This document shows positions 23,546 through 31,858 of a stretch of DNA of 39,517 nt, in pieces. Each line of letters opens with the position of its first letter. The stretch's first letter is position 1. Origin of the DNA: an uncultured Allobaculum sp. (GTDB lineage Bacteria > Bacillota_I > Bacilli_A > Erysipelotrichales > Erysipelotrichaceae); the NCBI GenBank assembly GCA_910579655.1, contig CAJTVE010000023.1:1-39517 (forward strand). Reading direction: 5' to 3'. The notes beneath the pieces were generated by a model. The model worked only from the letters and a program-made list of their open reading frames with translations, had not been told where the DNA came from and did no database searches. A program made the translations under genes and the position numbers.

Positions 23546-23642
23546 TTGTGTGAAAATTATCAGAAAGGCTTAAACCCATCTGCTTTAAGGGATAAAATCG
23601 TCCTCAGCAAGATGCTTATCGACAATTTTTTAAGCACTTTTT

Positions 23643-23671
23643 TTGATCGACCTTTAGGCGACTATTAAGAT
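23643..23671 (+). promoter_or_regulatory. Candidate promoter of the small membrane protein gene
   Basis: TTGATC (23643-23648) and TAAGAT (23666-23671) are separated by 17 bp. Transcription from about 23678 would give a leader of about 150 nt, which contains the structured element at 23731-23816. Confidence 0.5.
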
Positions 23672-23730
23672 TAGCTTAAGGAAAAGATCTCTGAATCCTC
23701 CAAGATGCCAGCTGTGAAAATGACCTGAAG

Positions 23731-23821
23731 TCTGGTCGGAAACACGTATTCTTTTCGGGGAACAGGTTTTGATCCTTCCTGTATCTGCCGCAAAAACAGA
23801 TCCCTTATCGACCAGAAAGGA
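23731..23821 (+). promoter_or_regulatory. Structured mRNA leader abutting the SD of a small ORF
   Basis: TCTGGTCG (23731-23738) pairs perfectly with CGACCAGA (23809-23816), whose last base is the first A of the SD AAAGGA. Inside it, ACAGG (23762-23766) pairs with CCTGT (23778-23782), and directly after that ATCTG (23783-23787) pairs with CAGAT (23797-23801). The result is a three-way junction with a closing helix next to the SD. This is the form of a translational riboregulator, but it matches no class I can name. The pairing is read by eye and not energy-tested. Confidence 0.45.
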
Positions 23822-23830
23822 ACCAGCACT

Positions 23831-23971
23831 ATGACAAAAACACAGAAGAAAAGATTCATGACCGCCTTATTCTGCCTTGGCTTGGCTTCCTACATCGTCA
23901 ATGCCTTTAACCCCTTTGCGATTGATGGCGCTGAACTTACCGTAGAAGAAATGGCTCTCGCCATTGAATAA
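23831..23971 (+). CDS. Small single-pass membrane protein (46 aa)
   Basis: A 46-residue ORF with good features of a real gene: AAAGGA about 9 nt upstream, a promoter candidate and a structured leader. The product begins with a basic stretch (MTKTQKKRF), followed by one membrane segment (MTALFCLGLASYIVNAF) and an acidic tail (DGAELTVEEMALAIE). The basic start and acidic end predict N-in, C-out topology. Function unknown; small proteins of this type often modulate transporters or sensors. A terminator lies 140 bp downstream. An ORF on the opposite strand overlaps its 3' part. Confidence 0.6.
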   Translation: MTKTQKKRFMTALFCLGLASYIVNAFNPFAIDGAELTVEEMALAIE

Positions 23972-24097
23972 GCTCACTGAAATGACCATTGGGATGAACT
24001 TTGATTCCACCTGACCAGAAGCAATTTGCTTTTCATTTTCGTTTGATGGATTCAGCTGTAATTTGGCTTTGATTATGGTTGTGATATTCCTGTTCAT
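23867..24097 (-). CDS. Small ORF with strong SD, possible TnpB N-terminal remnant
   Basis: A 76-residue minus-strand frame starting at ATG 24097, with GAAAGGAGG 4 nt upstream, one of the best SDs in the window. The first residues, MNRNITTIIKAKLQLNPSNE, resemble the opening of TnpB (IS605 OrfB) proteins, which start with a strand like TTVKAKL followed by a helix. No further TnpB sequence follows: the second half runs antisense to the small membrane-protein gene (23831-23971) and is probably accidental. A perfect hairpin with a T run lies just upstream of the SD. Likely a relic or an attenuated small gene; the family call is weak. Confidence 0.35.
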   Translation of the reverse strand: MNRNITTIIKAKLQLNPSNENEKQIASGQVESKFIPMVISVSLFNGESHFFYGKFSAINRKGVKGIDDVGSQAKAE

Positions 24098-24111
24098 TTT
24101 TCCTCCTTTCG

Positions 24112-24144
24112 AAAAAACGGAGTCTTGTTCGGACTCCGTTTTTT
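24112..24144. terminator. Perfect bidirectional hairpin with T runs on both strands
   Basis: AAAAAACGGAGTC (24112-24124) and GACTCCGTTTTTT (24132-24144) are perfectly complementary, with a seven-base loop. On the plus strand it can end the small-protein transcript. On the minus strand it stands three bases before the SD of the ORF starting at 24097, so it would cut off that gene unless antiterminated. Confidence 0.85.
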
Positions 24145-24197
24145 CGTGGTTTCTTAAAGAATGGCAACGCCAGAAGGATTCACCTGAAAGGGACGAC

Positions 24198-24232
24198 AAA
24201 AAAACTGGCAGCTCAAATTTGCTTGCTGCCAG
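24198..24232 (-). terminator. Terminator of the MFS transporter gene
   Basis: On the minus strand CTGGCAGC and GCTGCCAG (plus positions 24225-24232 and 24205-24212) form a stem followed by TTTTTTT, 36 bp after the transporter stop codon. Confidence 0.85.
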
Positions 24233-24268
24233 AATTTGTTTGTTTTTTACAGACCATTGCCTGGCTGC

Positions 24269-25531
24269 TTATTTTGCTGCATAGACTGGATCGTCCAGCT
24301 TATCTGCTTTATTAAAGATCAGAATTCCGATCACAAACAGGATGGCCAGCGTGCCGACGGCAATATTTTGCTGACCGGTAATCTGTGTAATCACGCCAAC
24401 GATCGTTGTGCCTAAAAAGCTTGCGCCTTTACCGGCAATATCATACAGACCAAAGTATTCACCGGCCTGATCTTTTGGAATGATCCGGGCAAAGTAGGAA
24501 CGGGACAGAGCCTGTAATCCACCCTGGAAAAGACCGACGGCTACGGCCAGAACCCAGAACTGCCAGATAGAATGCATGAACAGAGCGAAGAGTGCGATGC
24601 AAAGGTAGGCGAAGATTCCAATTTTGATCAGCTGACCGACCGGACGGGTGTTGGCAAGATAGCCAAACAGAATGGCGGAAGGGAAGGCCACGATCTGTGT
24701 CAGAAGCAGGGCCATTAACAGACCAGTCTGATCCAGGCCCAGCGAAGTTCCATAAGCGGTCGCCAGGTCAATAATGGTGTACACGCCATCAATATAGAAG
24801 AAGAAGGCCAGCATGAATAAGAAGACTTTCTTCTGGTTACGGATATCTTTAAACGTATGACCAAGACGTCTGAAGGTTGCTTTCAGAGCTGATCCTTCTG
24901 GCGGGATGGAGTGAGCCTGCTTATAGCTGCGGGCAAGCGGCAAGGTAAAGGCTGCCCACCAGATGGCATTTAAGGCAAAGACCAGAATCATCACCACATG
25001 GAAACTGAGGCCCAGGGTTCCCTGACCTAAGATCAGTCCCAGCGAGACGATAAATGGAACGCAGCTTCCAAGATAGCCCCAGGCATATCCTTTAGAGGAA
25101 ACTTCATCCATTTGGTCTTCCGAGCAGACATCGACTAACATCGAGTCATAGATGACCAGAGAAATCGAGTAGAGAATCTTGGTCAGCACAAACAGAATCA
25201 GGAAGGCTGCCCAATGCGATGGAATCCAGAAACAGAACAACAGGAATGCACCACCCAGAGCATTGAGTAAGAAGATCTTTTTCTTTTTGTGGGGGAAGTC
25301 AGCCAGCGTTCCCATTAAGGGCCCGGCAATTGCAACAATGACGGTCGCAATACTTGTTCCGTATGACCACCAGGTCAGATAGTCGGCTTCAGACAGGCCC
25401 TGCCCAGTGGCCAGCGAGTTAAAGTAAATGGGCAGAATTGATGCGGTTAAAAGAACAAATGCAGAGTTGCCCACATCATACAAAATCCACTTGAAATCAA
25501 GAGATTTCAGTTTATTTGGCTTTTTTGACAT
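24269..25531 (-). CDS. MFS transporter, UMF1/Atg22-like family
   Basis: A 420-residue polytopic permease with about 12 membrane segments. The signature WILYDVGNSAFV at residues 15-26, the loop ADFPHKKKK after TM3 (MFS motif A-like), FFFYIDGVYTIIDLATAYG at the start of the second half, and SRSYFARIIPKDQAGEYFGLY between TM10 and 11 are characteristic of the UMF1/Atg22 branch of the major facilitator superfamily. Related fungal proteins export amino acids from the vacuole; the bacterial substrate is unknown. The SD AAAGGTG lies 9 nt upstream. It is monocistronic, with a terminator 36 bp downstream. Confidence 0.9.
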   Translation of the reverse strand: MSKKPNKLKSLDFKWILYDVGNSAFVLLTASILPIYFNSLATGQGLSEADYLTWWSYGTSIATVIVAIAGPLMGTLADFPHKKKKIFLLNALGGAFLLFCFWIPSHWAAFLILFVLTKILYSISLVIYDSMLVDVCSEDQMDEVSSKGYAWGYLGSCVPFIVSLGLILGQGTLGLSFHVVMILVFALNAIWWAAFTLPLARSYKQAHSIPPEGSALKATFRRLGHTFKDIRNQKKVFLFMLAFFFYIDGVYTIIDLATAYGTSLGLDQTGLLMALLLTQIVAFPSAILFGYLANTRPVGQLIKIGIFAYLCIALFALFMHSIWQFWVLAVAVGLFQGGLQALSRSYFARIIPKDQAGEYFGLYDIAGKGASFLGTTIVGVITQITGQQNIAVGTLAILFVIGILIFNKADKLDDPVYAAK

Positions 25532-25850
25532 ATTGAAAGCACCTTTCTTACGTTCAGTTTAACATTTATGAAAGAATCTCCTGTCCTCCCGCTCTGAATT
25601 CATGCCCGAAAATGAATCGTCTGATCTGGATTGGCTTTCAATGGCCGGTAAATCGTTTAGAAATCCTCTTTTGTTTCGACTGCCAACAAATGGGCAAATG
25701 GTTGACTGGCTGAAAGTTTGGTTTGTGTATCTCGCTCAAAGGATGCCTGGGATTTTAGATCTGTTTTTCTTCCTTAATTTTTCGTCTTCTTCACTTTTCC
25801 GTCTTCTTCTGTTGTGTCCAGATTCTTATTTTTCGCAATCAGAAAGGATC
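25532..25850. other. Gene-free stretch upstream of the MFS gene
   Basis: No gene, RNA or repeat can be supported here. It should contain the minus-strand MFS promoter, but no clear -35/-10 pair is visible. A long plus-strand open frame through it (25602-26012) has no SD and an improbable Phe/Ser-rich composition. Confidence 0.4.
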
Positions 25851-25867
25851 CAGTGCTATACTAAGAC

Positions 25868-25986
25868 CAGAAAAAAACGAGACACCCAAAAGGAAATGAA
25901 GTTCTTCCCGGAGTTTTCCAAACCGCCAATCAGGCTGATGACTTCTGCAGGCTTTTTTGTCATGCAGAAAGCATCAGCCTTTTTTG
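25868..25986 (+). ncRNA. Candidate small RNA with own promoter and strong terminator
   Basis: An extended -10 element, TGCTATACT (25854-25862), is followed about 115 bp later by a long terminator: GGCTGATG (25933-25940) with CATCAGCC (25972-25979), and CTTCTGCA pairing with TGCAGAA further in, then TTTTTT (25980-25985). No credible ORF lies between them; the frame in the stretch runs through the terminator. The transcript would be about 118 nt, with an unpaired A-rich 5' half containing AAAAGGAAATGAAG. The family is not recognised. It could instead be a leader or an attenuator of the downstream genes. Confidence 0.45.
25933..25985 (+). terminator. Strong terminator of the candidate small RNA
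   Basis: A near-continuous 16-bp stem (two small interruptions) with a 13-nt loop is followed by six T. It is far from any upstream plus-strand coding region, which is why a short RNA is proposed. Confidence 0.8.
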
Positions 25987-26075
25987 TCTTTTGCCCTGCG
26001 CATTCTTTCTAACTTTCTTTGGCTTTCTTTGCTCTGGATTTTGCTTTTCATGGCGGCTGAAAAGGAAGGCAGAAA

Positions 26076-26366
26076 ATGATCGCACACCAGGGCAGTCTGC
26101 CTGAGCGCAGAAGCAGAAAACAGTCCAGCCAGGAAAAAGAACGGCTAAGAAAAAGAGAAAAAAATAAAAAAAGAACGGCCGAGAAAAGAGCAGCTGAGAG
26201 AGACAAAGAAATCGCTGGCGAGAAATTAACCTGTCCAATGAAGAGCCAATGCCAGAAACAGACCAGGCTGGGATCTGTCGTATGGCGTTTATGGATGGAA
26301 GTTTGGAAGAATGTATGGGTTGGGCAGCCTTTTGGAGTGGAAAGCAGCAAAGAAGAGAAAGGATGA
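26076..26366 (+). CDS. Small, very charged ORF coupled to the antiporter gene
   Basis: A 96-residue frame I do not recognise. It begins MIAHQGSLPERRSRKQSSQ and is followed by a very Lys/Arg/Glu-rich helix-like stretch (KEKERLRKREKNKKRTAEKR-type) and a Trp-rich tail. In favour: an AAGGAAGG SD 6 nt before ATG 26076, and a stop codon immediately followed by the antiporter ATG (TGAATG). Against: the odd composition and lack of a known family. It could be a translated leader. Confidence 0.35.
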   Translation: MIAHQGSLPERRSRKQSSQEKERLRKREKNKKRTAEKRAAERDKEIAGEKLTCPMKSQCQKQTRLGSVVWRLWMEVWKNVWVGQPFGVESSKEEKG

Positions 26367-27557
26367 ATGAAGATGTTTTTTTCACTGGCTTTAATTCTTC
26401 TGGCTGGGCTGAGCCTTGGCTGGATTTGCAAGAAAATCGGTCTGCCGCCGCTTATTGGCATGATCGCAGCAGGAATTCTGATTGGCCCGTATGGTCTGAA
26501 TTTTCTGGATGCGAATACGTTAGCGATTGGAGCAGATCTTCGTAAGATCGCCCTGCTTGTGATCCTGACCAGAGCCGGTTTGAATCTGAATCTGGACGAT
26601 CTGAAAAAATGCAGCGTGCCGGCCATTTTAATGGCGTTTGTTCCGGCTACCTGTGAAATCATCGGGACAGTGATTCTGGCGCCAATGATTTTGCATATAA
26701 CCTGGATCGAAGCGGCTGTGCTTGGCAGTGTCATTGCGGCGGTTTCACCAGCCGTTGTGGTGCCGCGCATGATCAAGCTGATTGAGCAGGGGTATGGAAC
26801 CAGGCAGGCAGTTCCGCAGATGATTCTGGCTGGATCCAGCCTGGATGATATTTATGTCATTGTTCTGTTTTCGGTCTTCAGTTCTATGGCCGCTGGCGGC
26901 AGTTTTCAACCGGCGATGCTGCTCGATATCCCGGTTTCGATTGTCCTGGGACTTGCCGGTGGAGCGGCCTGCGGGTGGACTCTTGGCAGGTTTTATTCCA
27001 AAATCAGCCTGCGTAAAGAGATTTACGCAATTCAGTTTTATGCAATTACTTTTCTTTTGGTTGCCATTGAAAATGCACTGACCGACAAGGTTCCATTTTC
27101 TTCTTTGCTCGCCGTTATGACCTTCGCCTTTATTCTCAAACGGCAGGCACCTGAAACGGCGGCTGAGATTAAGAAAACTTCAGATGCAATCTGGGTTCTG
27201 GCTGAGATTTTCCTGTTTGTTCTGGTTGGGGCAGTGGTCAATGTCAGCTATGCCTTTGGCTGTGGTCTGCAGGCTGTTGCACTGTTAGCATTGGTGCTGG
27301 TTTTTCGAATGGCAGGCGTCTGGCTTTGTGTACGATTTGCACCCATGGATGCGAAAAGCCGTCTGTTCTGCATGATTGCCTATACGCCAAAAGCGACTGT
27401 TCAGGCTGCTATTGGAGCGATTCCATTGAGCATGGGGCTGGCATGCGGACAGACTGTTCTGACTCTTGCGGTCCTCTCGATTCTGCTCACTGCCCCGCTG
27501 GGGGCTTTTGCGATTGATCATCTATATCCACGGCTGCTGACCAAGGATGAAAGATGA
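26367..27557 (+). CDS. Cation:proton antiporter (monovalent cation/H+ antiporter family)
   Basis: A 396-residue membrane antiporter with about 11-12 segments, exchanging Na+ or K+ for H+. Typical points are GLPPLIGMIAAGILIGPYGLN near residue 24 (the family opening after TM1), the core SAVSPAVVVPRM-like stretch AAVSPAVVVPRMIKL near 130, and AGSSLDDIYVIVLFSV near 155 with the ion-binding Asp-Asp pair. It lacks the C-terminal TrkA-N/RCK domains of KefB/C, so regulation by NAD or CoA ligands is not expected. ATG 26367 directly follows the stop of the small upstream ORF; AAAGGA lies 4-5 nt upstream, and ATG 26373 would have even better spacing. Confidence 0.88.
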   Translation: MKMFFSLALILLAGLSLGWICKKIGLPPLIGMIAAGILIGPYGLNFLDANTLAIGADLRKIALLVILTRAGLNLNLDDLKKCSVPAILMAFVPATCEIIGTVILAPMILHITWIEAAVLGSVIAAVSPAVVVPRMIKLIEQGYGTRQAVPQMILAGSSLDDIYVIVLFSVFSSMAAGGSFQPAMLLDIPVSIVLGLAGGAACGWTLGRFYSKISLRKEIYAIQFYAITFLLVAIENALTDKVPFSSLLAVMTFAFILKRQAPETAAEIKKTSDAIWVLAEIFLFVLVGAVVNVSYAFGCGLQAVALLALVLVFRMAGVWLCVRFAPMDAKSRLFCMIAYTPKATVQAAIGAIPLSMGLACGQTVLTLAVLSILLTAPLGAFAIDHLYPRLLTKDER

Positions 27558-28020
27558 ATCCATAAAGAATTGCGTCATAAAGATTCAAAATGGAAGAAGA
27601 GCCAAATGGAAGAAGAGATCACGAAGAAAACGATGGAAACTGGCAGAAAAGAAATCTGCCAAAACAGGTTCACCTCTTCAGACCAACATCTTTCGCATAA
27701 ACCCGTAAAATAGAGTTGTTCATCAGCCAGAAGTCATGGTCCAGAAATCAGCACGAATGAGCAGAAGGAGCCCATAAGATCGATGGACGCTGAAGCTGAA
27801 GCCGAAGTTTTTAAGACGAATGGAGAAATTGACACAGGCTGAACTGCAATGAGACATGATTCCAGCAAGGAAGCAGGAGTCCAGATGGTTAGGTGAAGAG
27901 AATTTTCAGATAGGCGTCTGGATCTGGTTTCGTTTTGGAAAATCTGGAAGGAAAGGGGCGGCAGTTTCTGTTTTGGCCAGTTTCACAAGGGCTGAAAGTC
28001 TCCCTGTCGCGGCGAAGTGA
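27558..28020. other. Gene-free stretch before the dehydrogenase gene
   Basis: No gene is supported in these 460 bp. A short direct repeat, AAATGGAAGAAGAG, occurs twice near 27590-27620. TTGACA at about 27828 is the only good -35, with no matching -10 at a normal distance. No hairpin terminator for the antiporter gene is seen. Confidence 0.4.
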
Positions 28021-28965
28021 ATGAAAATTGTATTGCTTGAAGATCTGGGCGTAAGTCCAGAATGGATCGAAAAAGAAGCTGAAAAACTGCGGGCCATGGG
28101 GCATACCTTTGAATCCTATGCACGCACAACCGACCTTGATCTGCTGAAAAAGGAGAGTGAAGGAGCAGATGTAATCATGCTGGCCAATATGCCGATGGAT
28201 GCCAGCCTGATCGAAGCTGATCCAAACCTGAAGTTTATTGATGTAGCCTTTACTGGAGTTGACCACATTCCAGTGGCACTGGCCAAAGAAAAGGGGATTG
28301 CTATTTCTAATGCCTCTGGCTATGCCAATGATGCGGTTGCTGAACTGGCCGCTTTCATGAGTACGGATCTGCTCCGCCATGTCAGTCCACTGGAAGAGCG
28401 CTGTCGTCAGGGTGGGACCAAAGCGGGTCTGCGCGGTTCTTTATTAAAAGGAAAGACGGTCGGCATCGTTGGAGCGGGTGAAATTGGAACCCAGACAGCC
28501 AGATTACTGAAAGCCTTCGGCTGCAGGGTTCTTGGCTATCGCCGCCACAAAATTACCGATCCGGTTTACGATGCGCAGGTCAATCTGGATACCTTGTTAA
28601 AAGAATCGGATATCGTTTCGCTGCATGTTCCATTAACGGATTCGACCCGCCATATGATTGGCAAAGAACAGCTGGCTTTAATGAAACCATCCGCGATCCT
28701 GATCAACACGGCCAGAGGAGCAGCCGTGGATGAGCAGGCATTGGTGGAAGCTTTAAACAATGGCCAGATCGCAGGAGCCGGCATTGATGTCTTTGATCTG
28801 GAACCGCCGCTTCCCAAAGACTATCCACTGCTGCAGGCGAAAAATACGATCGTGACTCCGCATATCGGATTTGATTCGATTGAATCCATGGAAAAGCGGG
28901 CTGAGATTGTATTCGATAATCTCTACGCTTTCCTGGATGGAAAGCAGAACAACAAAATCTGTTAG
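28021..28965 (+). CDS. D-2-hydroxyacid dehydrogenase (NAD-dependent)
   Basis: A 314-residue cytoplasmic oxidoreductase that interconverts a 2-keto acid and a D-2-hydroxy acid. The Rossmann motif GKTVGIVGAGEIGTQTARLL (about 142-160) binds NAD(P). The catalytic triad is present: Arg in INTARGAAVDEQAL, Glu in IDVFDLEPPLP, and His in NTIVTPHIGFDS. The substrate-binding lobe covers the N-terminal about 100 and last about 30 residues. Substrate (lactate, glycerate, phosphoglycerate or branched hydroxy acid) cannot be told from sequence; there is no ACT domain, so it is not a long-form SerA. The SD is weak. leuS follows behind a T-box, but this gene seems independent of it. Confidence 0.9.
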   Translation: MKIVLLEDLGVSPEWIEKEAEKLRAMGHTFESYARTTDLDLLKKESEGADVIMLANMPMDASLIEADPNLKFIDVAFTGVDHIPVALAKEKGIAISNASGYANDAVAELAAFMSTDLLRHVSPLEERCRQGGTKAGLRGSLLKGKTVGIVGAGEIGTQTARLLKAFGCRVLGYRRHKITDPVYDAQVNLDTLLKESDIVSLHVPLTDSTRHMIGKEQLALMKPSAILINTARGAAVDEQALVEALNNGQIAGAGIDVFDLEPPLPKDYPLLQAKNTIVTPHIGFDSIESMEKRAEIVFDNLYAFLDGKQNNKIC

Positions 28966-29154
28966 ATTTAGATATACATCATAGAACTTAAAGCTGATCT
29001 TTTTTGTGAATGGAAAACGAACAATAACGCGGATAATGCGGACAATAAGGAAACAAGAGTGAACAGCTGGGGCAATCCAGAAATCTGTTGACCCGTATTG
29101 ATTTGCAAAATGAGCGGAAAGTCTGTGGAATCCGGAAGCTTGCGCACGTCGGGA

Positions 29155-29183
29155 TTGACGGAAAATCCGCAATTTGTTACTGT
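29155..29183 (+). promoter_or_regulatory. Promoter of the leuS T-box transcript
   Basis: TTGACG (29155-29160) and TACTGT (29178-29183) are 17 bp apart, placing the transcript start near 29190, just at the T-box stem I. Confidence 0.65.
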
Positions 29184-29189
29184 TTCAGT

Positions 29190-29404
29190 ACAGCGTAAAT
29201 TTCGGACTAACAGAAACAGAGCCGTCTTTTCAGAGAGTTTGCGGTTGGTGCAAGCAAACAGCGGTGTTTCTGATCTCACCGCAAGAGCTGTCAGCAGACC
29301 TGCTTTATAGGCATTCGAGCGCATGATCCAATTTCGATCATGAACCAAGGTGGTACCGCGTAACGACGTTTACGTCCTTCTGGATTCTGGAAGGGCGTTT
29401 TTTC
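29190..29404 (+). promoter_or_regulatory. T-box leader of leuS (specifier CUC, leucine)
   Basis: The AGAGAG GA-motif (about 29232), the distal GGTTGGTGCAAGC loop, and the specifier region TGATCTCACC are in the order of a T-box stem I. The specifier triplet CTC (29275-29277) is a leucine codon, matching the downstream leuS. The T-box sequence AAGGTGGTACCGCG spans 29347-29360. The terminator ACGTCCTTCT (29372-29381) / TGGAAGGGCGT (29387-29397) is followed by seven T. Uncharged tRNA-Leu pairs with TGGT and stabilises the antiterminator, so leuS is read when leucine is short. Confidence 0.93.
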
Positions 29405-29464
29405 TTTGTCCGGCAGGCTGCAGACCGTAAGTTCGAATTCGTATAGAAACGAAAGGAAAATTGT

Positions 29465-31858
29465 ATGTACGACCATCAACAAGTAGAAAAGAAATGGCAG
29501 AAGTACTGGGAAGACAACAAGACCTTTAAAACGGATACAAGTGATTTTTCCAAGCCGAAATACTATGTTCTTGACATGTTCCCGTATCCATCTGGAAACG
29601 GTCTTCATGTCGGCCATCCTGAGGGGTATACCGCAACGGATATTGTTGCCCGCAAAAAACGAATGGAAGGCTATAACGTTCTGCACCCAATGGGGTTTGA
29701 CTCCTTTGGTCTGCCAGCTGAACAGTTCGCCATCCAGACTGGCCACCATCCTTCTATCTTTACGGAAACCAACATTGATCACTTCCGTGAGCAGATTAAA
29801 TCCTTAGGATTCTCCTACGACTGGGATCGCGAAATTGCGACCTCTCATCCAGATTACTATAAATGGACCCAGTGGATTTTTACGAAGCTGTACGAAAAAG
29901 GCTTAGCGTATATTGATGAAATCCCTGTAAACTGGTGTCCGGAGTTGAAATGCGTTCTGGCCAACGAAGAAGTAATCGATGGCAAATCCGAGCGCGGCGG
30001 CTATCCAGTTATCCGCAAACCGATGCGGCAGTGGGTTTTAAAAATCACTGAATATGCGGATCGTCTGTTAGAGGATCTCGACCTAGTTGACTGGCCGCAG
30101 TCCACCAAAGAAATGCAGAAAAACTGGATCGGTAAATCCAAAGGGGCCAACGTTGTCTTCAAAGTGGACGGCCACGATAAAGAGTTCACCGTTTTCACCA
30201 CCCGCTGCGATACCTTATTTGGAGCAACCTATTGCGTTATGGCGCCAGAACATCCTTATGTCGATGAAATCACGACGCCAGAACAGAAAGCAGCTGTTGA
30301 TGAATACAAGAAGATCTGTGCAACCAAATCGGATTTGCAGCGTACTGATTTGAATAAAGACAAAACCGGTGTGTTCACAGGTGCTTATGCGATCAACCCG
30401 GTGAACGGCAAGAAAATCCCAATCTGGATTTCTGATTATGTTTTAGCAAGCTACGGAACAGGAGCCATTATGGCTGTGCCTGCTCACGATACCCGTGACT
30501 ATGAATTCGCCAAAAAATTCGGTCTGGACATTATCCCTGTCCTTGAAGGCGGAGATATCGAAAAAGAAGCCTGGACAGAAGATGGCACTCATATCAACTC
30601 CGAATGGCTCAATGGCCTGGGCAAACAGGAAGCCATTGATAAAATGATCGAATGGCTCGAAGAAAACCATGTCGGTGAAGCCAAAACGACCTACAAACTG
30701 CGTGACTGGCTCTTCTCCCGTCAGCGTTACTGGGGTGAACCAATTCCAATCATCCATATGGAAGACGGAACCACCAGAACCGTTGATATCGATCAGCTTC
30801 CATTGGAACTGCCTGCAACGGATAACTTCCAGCCTGCAGACAATGGTGAATCGCCACTGGCAAACTGCACAGACTGGCTGAATGTTGAAATCGATGGTGT
30901 CAAGGGTGTGCGTGAAACCAACACCATGCCGCAGTGGGCCGGAAGCTGCTGGTACTACCTGCGCTATATTGATCCGCACAATAACGATGAAATTGCTGAT
31001 CCTGAACTGCTCAAACACTGGCTGCCCGTCGATCTTTACATCGGTGGCGCTGAACATGCCGTTCTGCACTTACTGTATGCCCGTTTCTGGCACAAAGTTC
31101 TGTATGATTTAGGCGTCGTTCCAACAAAAGAACCATTCCAGAAACTGTTCCATCAGGGCATGATCCTGGGAAGCAATGGCGAAAAAATGTCCAAATCCCG
31201 CGGCAACGTCGTAAACCCCGATGAAATCGAAGAATCTCATGGTGCGGATGCTTTGCGTGTGTATGAAATGTTCATGGGACCACTCGAATCCGGTCTGCCA
31301 TGGTCTGAAACCGGCCTGGATGGAACCAGAAGATGGCTTGAACGTGTATGGCGCTACTTCACAAGCGTTGCCAACTACAGCGATGAAAACGATGGGGCTT
31401 TAGATAAAGTCTATAACCAGACAGTCAAGAAAGTTTCCAACGACATTGATTCGCTTAACTTCAACACAGCCATTTCTCAGATGATGATCTTCATGAATGA
31501 AGCCTATAAGGCAAAATCGATCTATCGTCCTTATGCCGAAGGCTTCGTGAAGATGTTCTCCACTTTCGCTCCTCATTTAGGTGAAGAAATCTGGCAGCAC
31601 ATGGGCCACGATCATACGATCGCTTATGAACCATGGCCGACCTGGGATGAATCGAAGCTCGTTGAAGAAATGAACACAATCGTCGTTCAGGTCAATGGTA
31701 AAGTGCGTGGTCGGTTTGAAGCGCCAGTGGGCACAGCTGAAGATGCCTTAAAAGAAGAAGCGATGGCTTTACCATCAGTTCAGAAACATACCGAAGGCAA
31801 AGAAATCAAGAAAGTCATTGTCATTAAAGGCAAAGTGGTCAACATTGTTGCCAAGTAG
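29465..31858 (+). CDS. leuS: Leucyl-tRNA synthetase
   Basis: A 797-residue class Ia synthetase that charges tRNA-Leu. HVGH (48-51) in GLHVGHPEGYTATD is the HIGH motif; KMSKS is at about 574-578 in GEKMSKSRGNV. The CP1 editing domain (about 220-400) contains FTTRCDTLFGATY and GTGAIMAVPAHDTRDYEFA, the conserved threonine-rich and Asp elements for hydrolysing mischarged tRNA. The anticodon-binding helical bundle and the C-terminal domain (VVQVNGKVRGRF) follow. Length fits bacterial LeuRS. The start has AAAGGAAAA 7 nt upstream. It is controlled by the preceding CUC T-box and closed by a terminator at about 31991. Confidence 0.98.
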   Translation: MYDHQQVEKKWQKYWEDNKTFKTDTSDFSKPKYYVLDMFPYPSGNGLHVGHPEGYTATDIVARKKRMEGYNVLHPMGFDSFGLPAEQFAIQTGHHPSIFTETNIDHFREQIKSLGFSYDWDREIATSHPDYYKWTQWIFTKLYEKGLAYIDEIPVNWCPELKCVLANEEVIDGKSERGGYPVIRKPMRQWVLKITEYADRLLEDLDLVDWPQSTKEMQKNWIGKSKGANVVFKVDGHDKEFTVFTTRCDTLFGATYCVMAPEHPYVDEITTPEQKAAVDEYKKICATKSDLQRTDLNKDKTGVFTGAYAINPVNGKKIPIWISDYVLASYGTGAIMAVPAHDTRDYEFAKKFGLDIIPVLEGGDIEKEAWTEDGTHINSEWLNGLGKQEAIDKMIEWLEENHVGEAKTTYKLRDWLFSRQRYWGEPIPIIHMEDGTTRTVDIDQLPLELPATDNFQPADNGESPLANCTDWLNVEIDGVKGVRETNTMPQWAGSCWYYLRYIDPHNNDEIADPELLKHWLPVDLYIGGAEHAVLHLLYARFWHKVLYDLGVVPTKEPFQKLFHQGMILGSNGEKMSKSRGNVVNPDEIEESHGADALRVYEMFMGPLESGLPWSETGLDGTRRWLERVWRYFTSVANYSDENDGALDKVYNQTVKKVSNDIDSLNFNTAISQMMIFMNEAYKAKSIYRPYAEGFVKMFSTFAPHLGEEIWQHMGHDHTIAYEPWPTWDESKLVEEMNTIVVQVNGKVRGRFEAPVGTAEDALKEEAMALPSVQKHTEGKEIKKVIVIKGKVVNIVAK

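Noticed and set aside
25602..26012. 136-codon plus-strand frame
   Set aside because: No SD, Phe/Leu/Ser-rich random composition, and it runs through a strong terminator hairpin.
26048..26776. 242-codon minus-strand frame
   Set aside because: Antisense to the antiporter and its upstream ORF; no SD and improbable composition.
28980..29060. 9-bp periodic sequence (TAACGCGGA, TAATGCGGA, CAATAAGGA)
   Set aside because: Short, imperfect and without symmetry or position relative to a promoter; probably chance or a minor slippage product.
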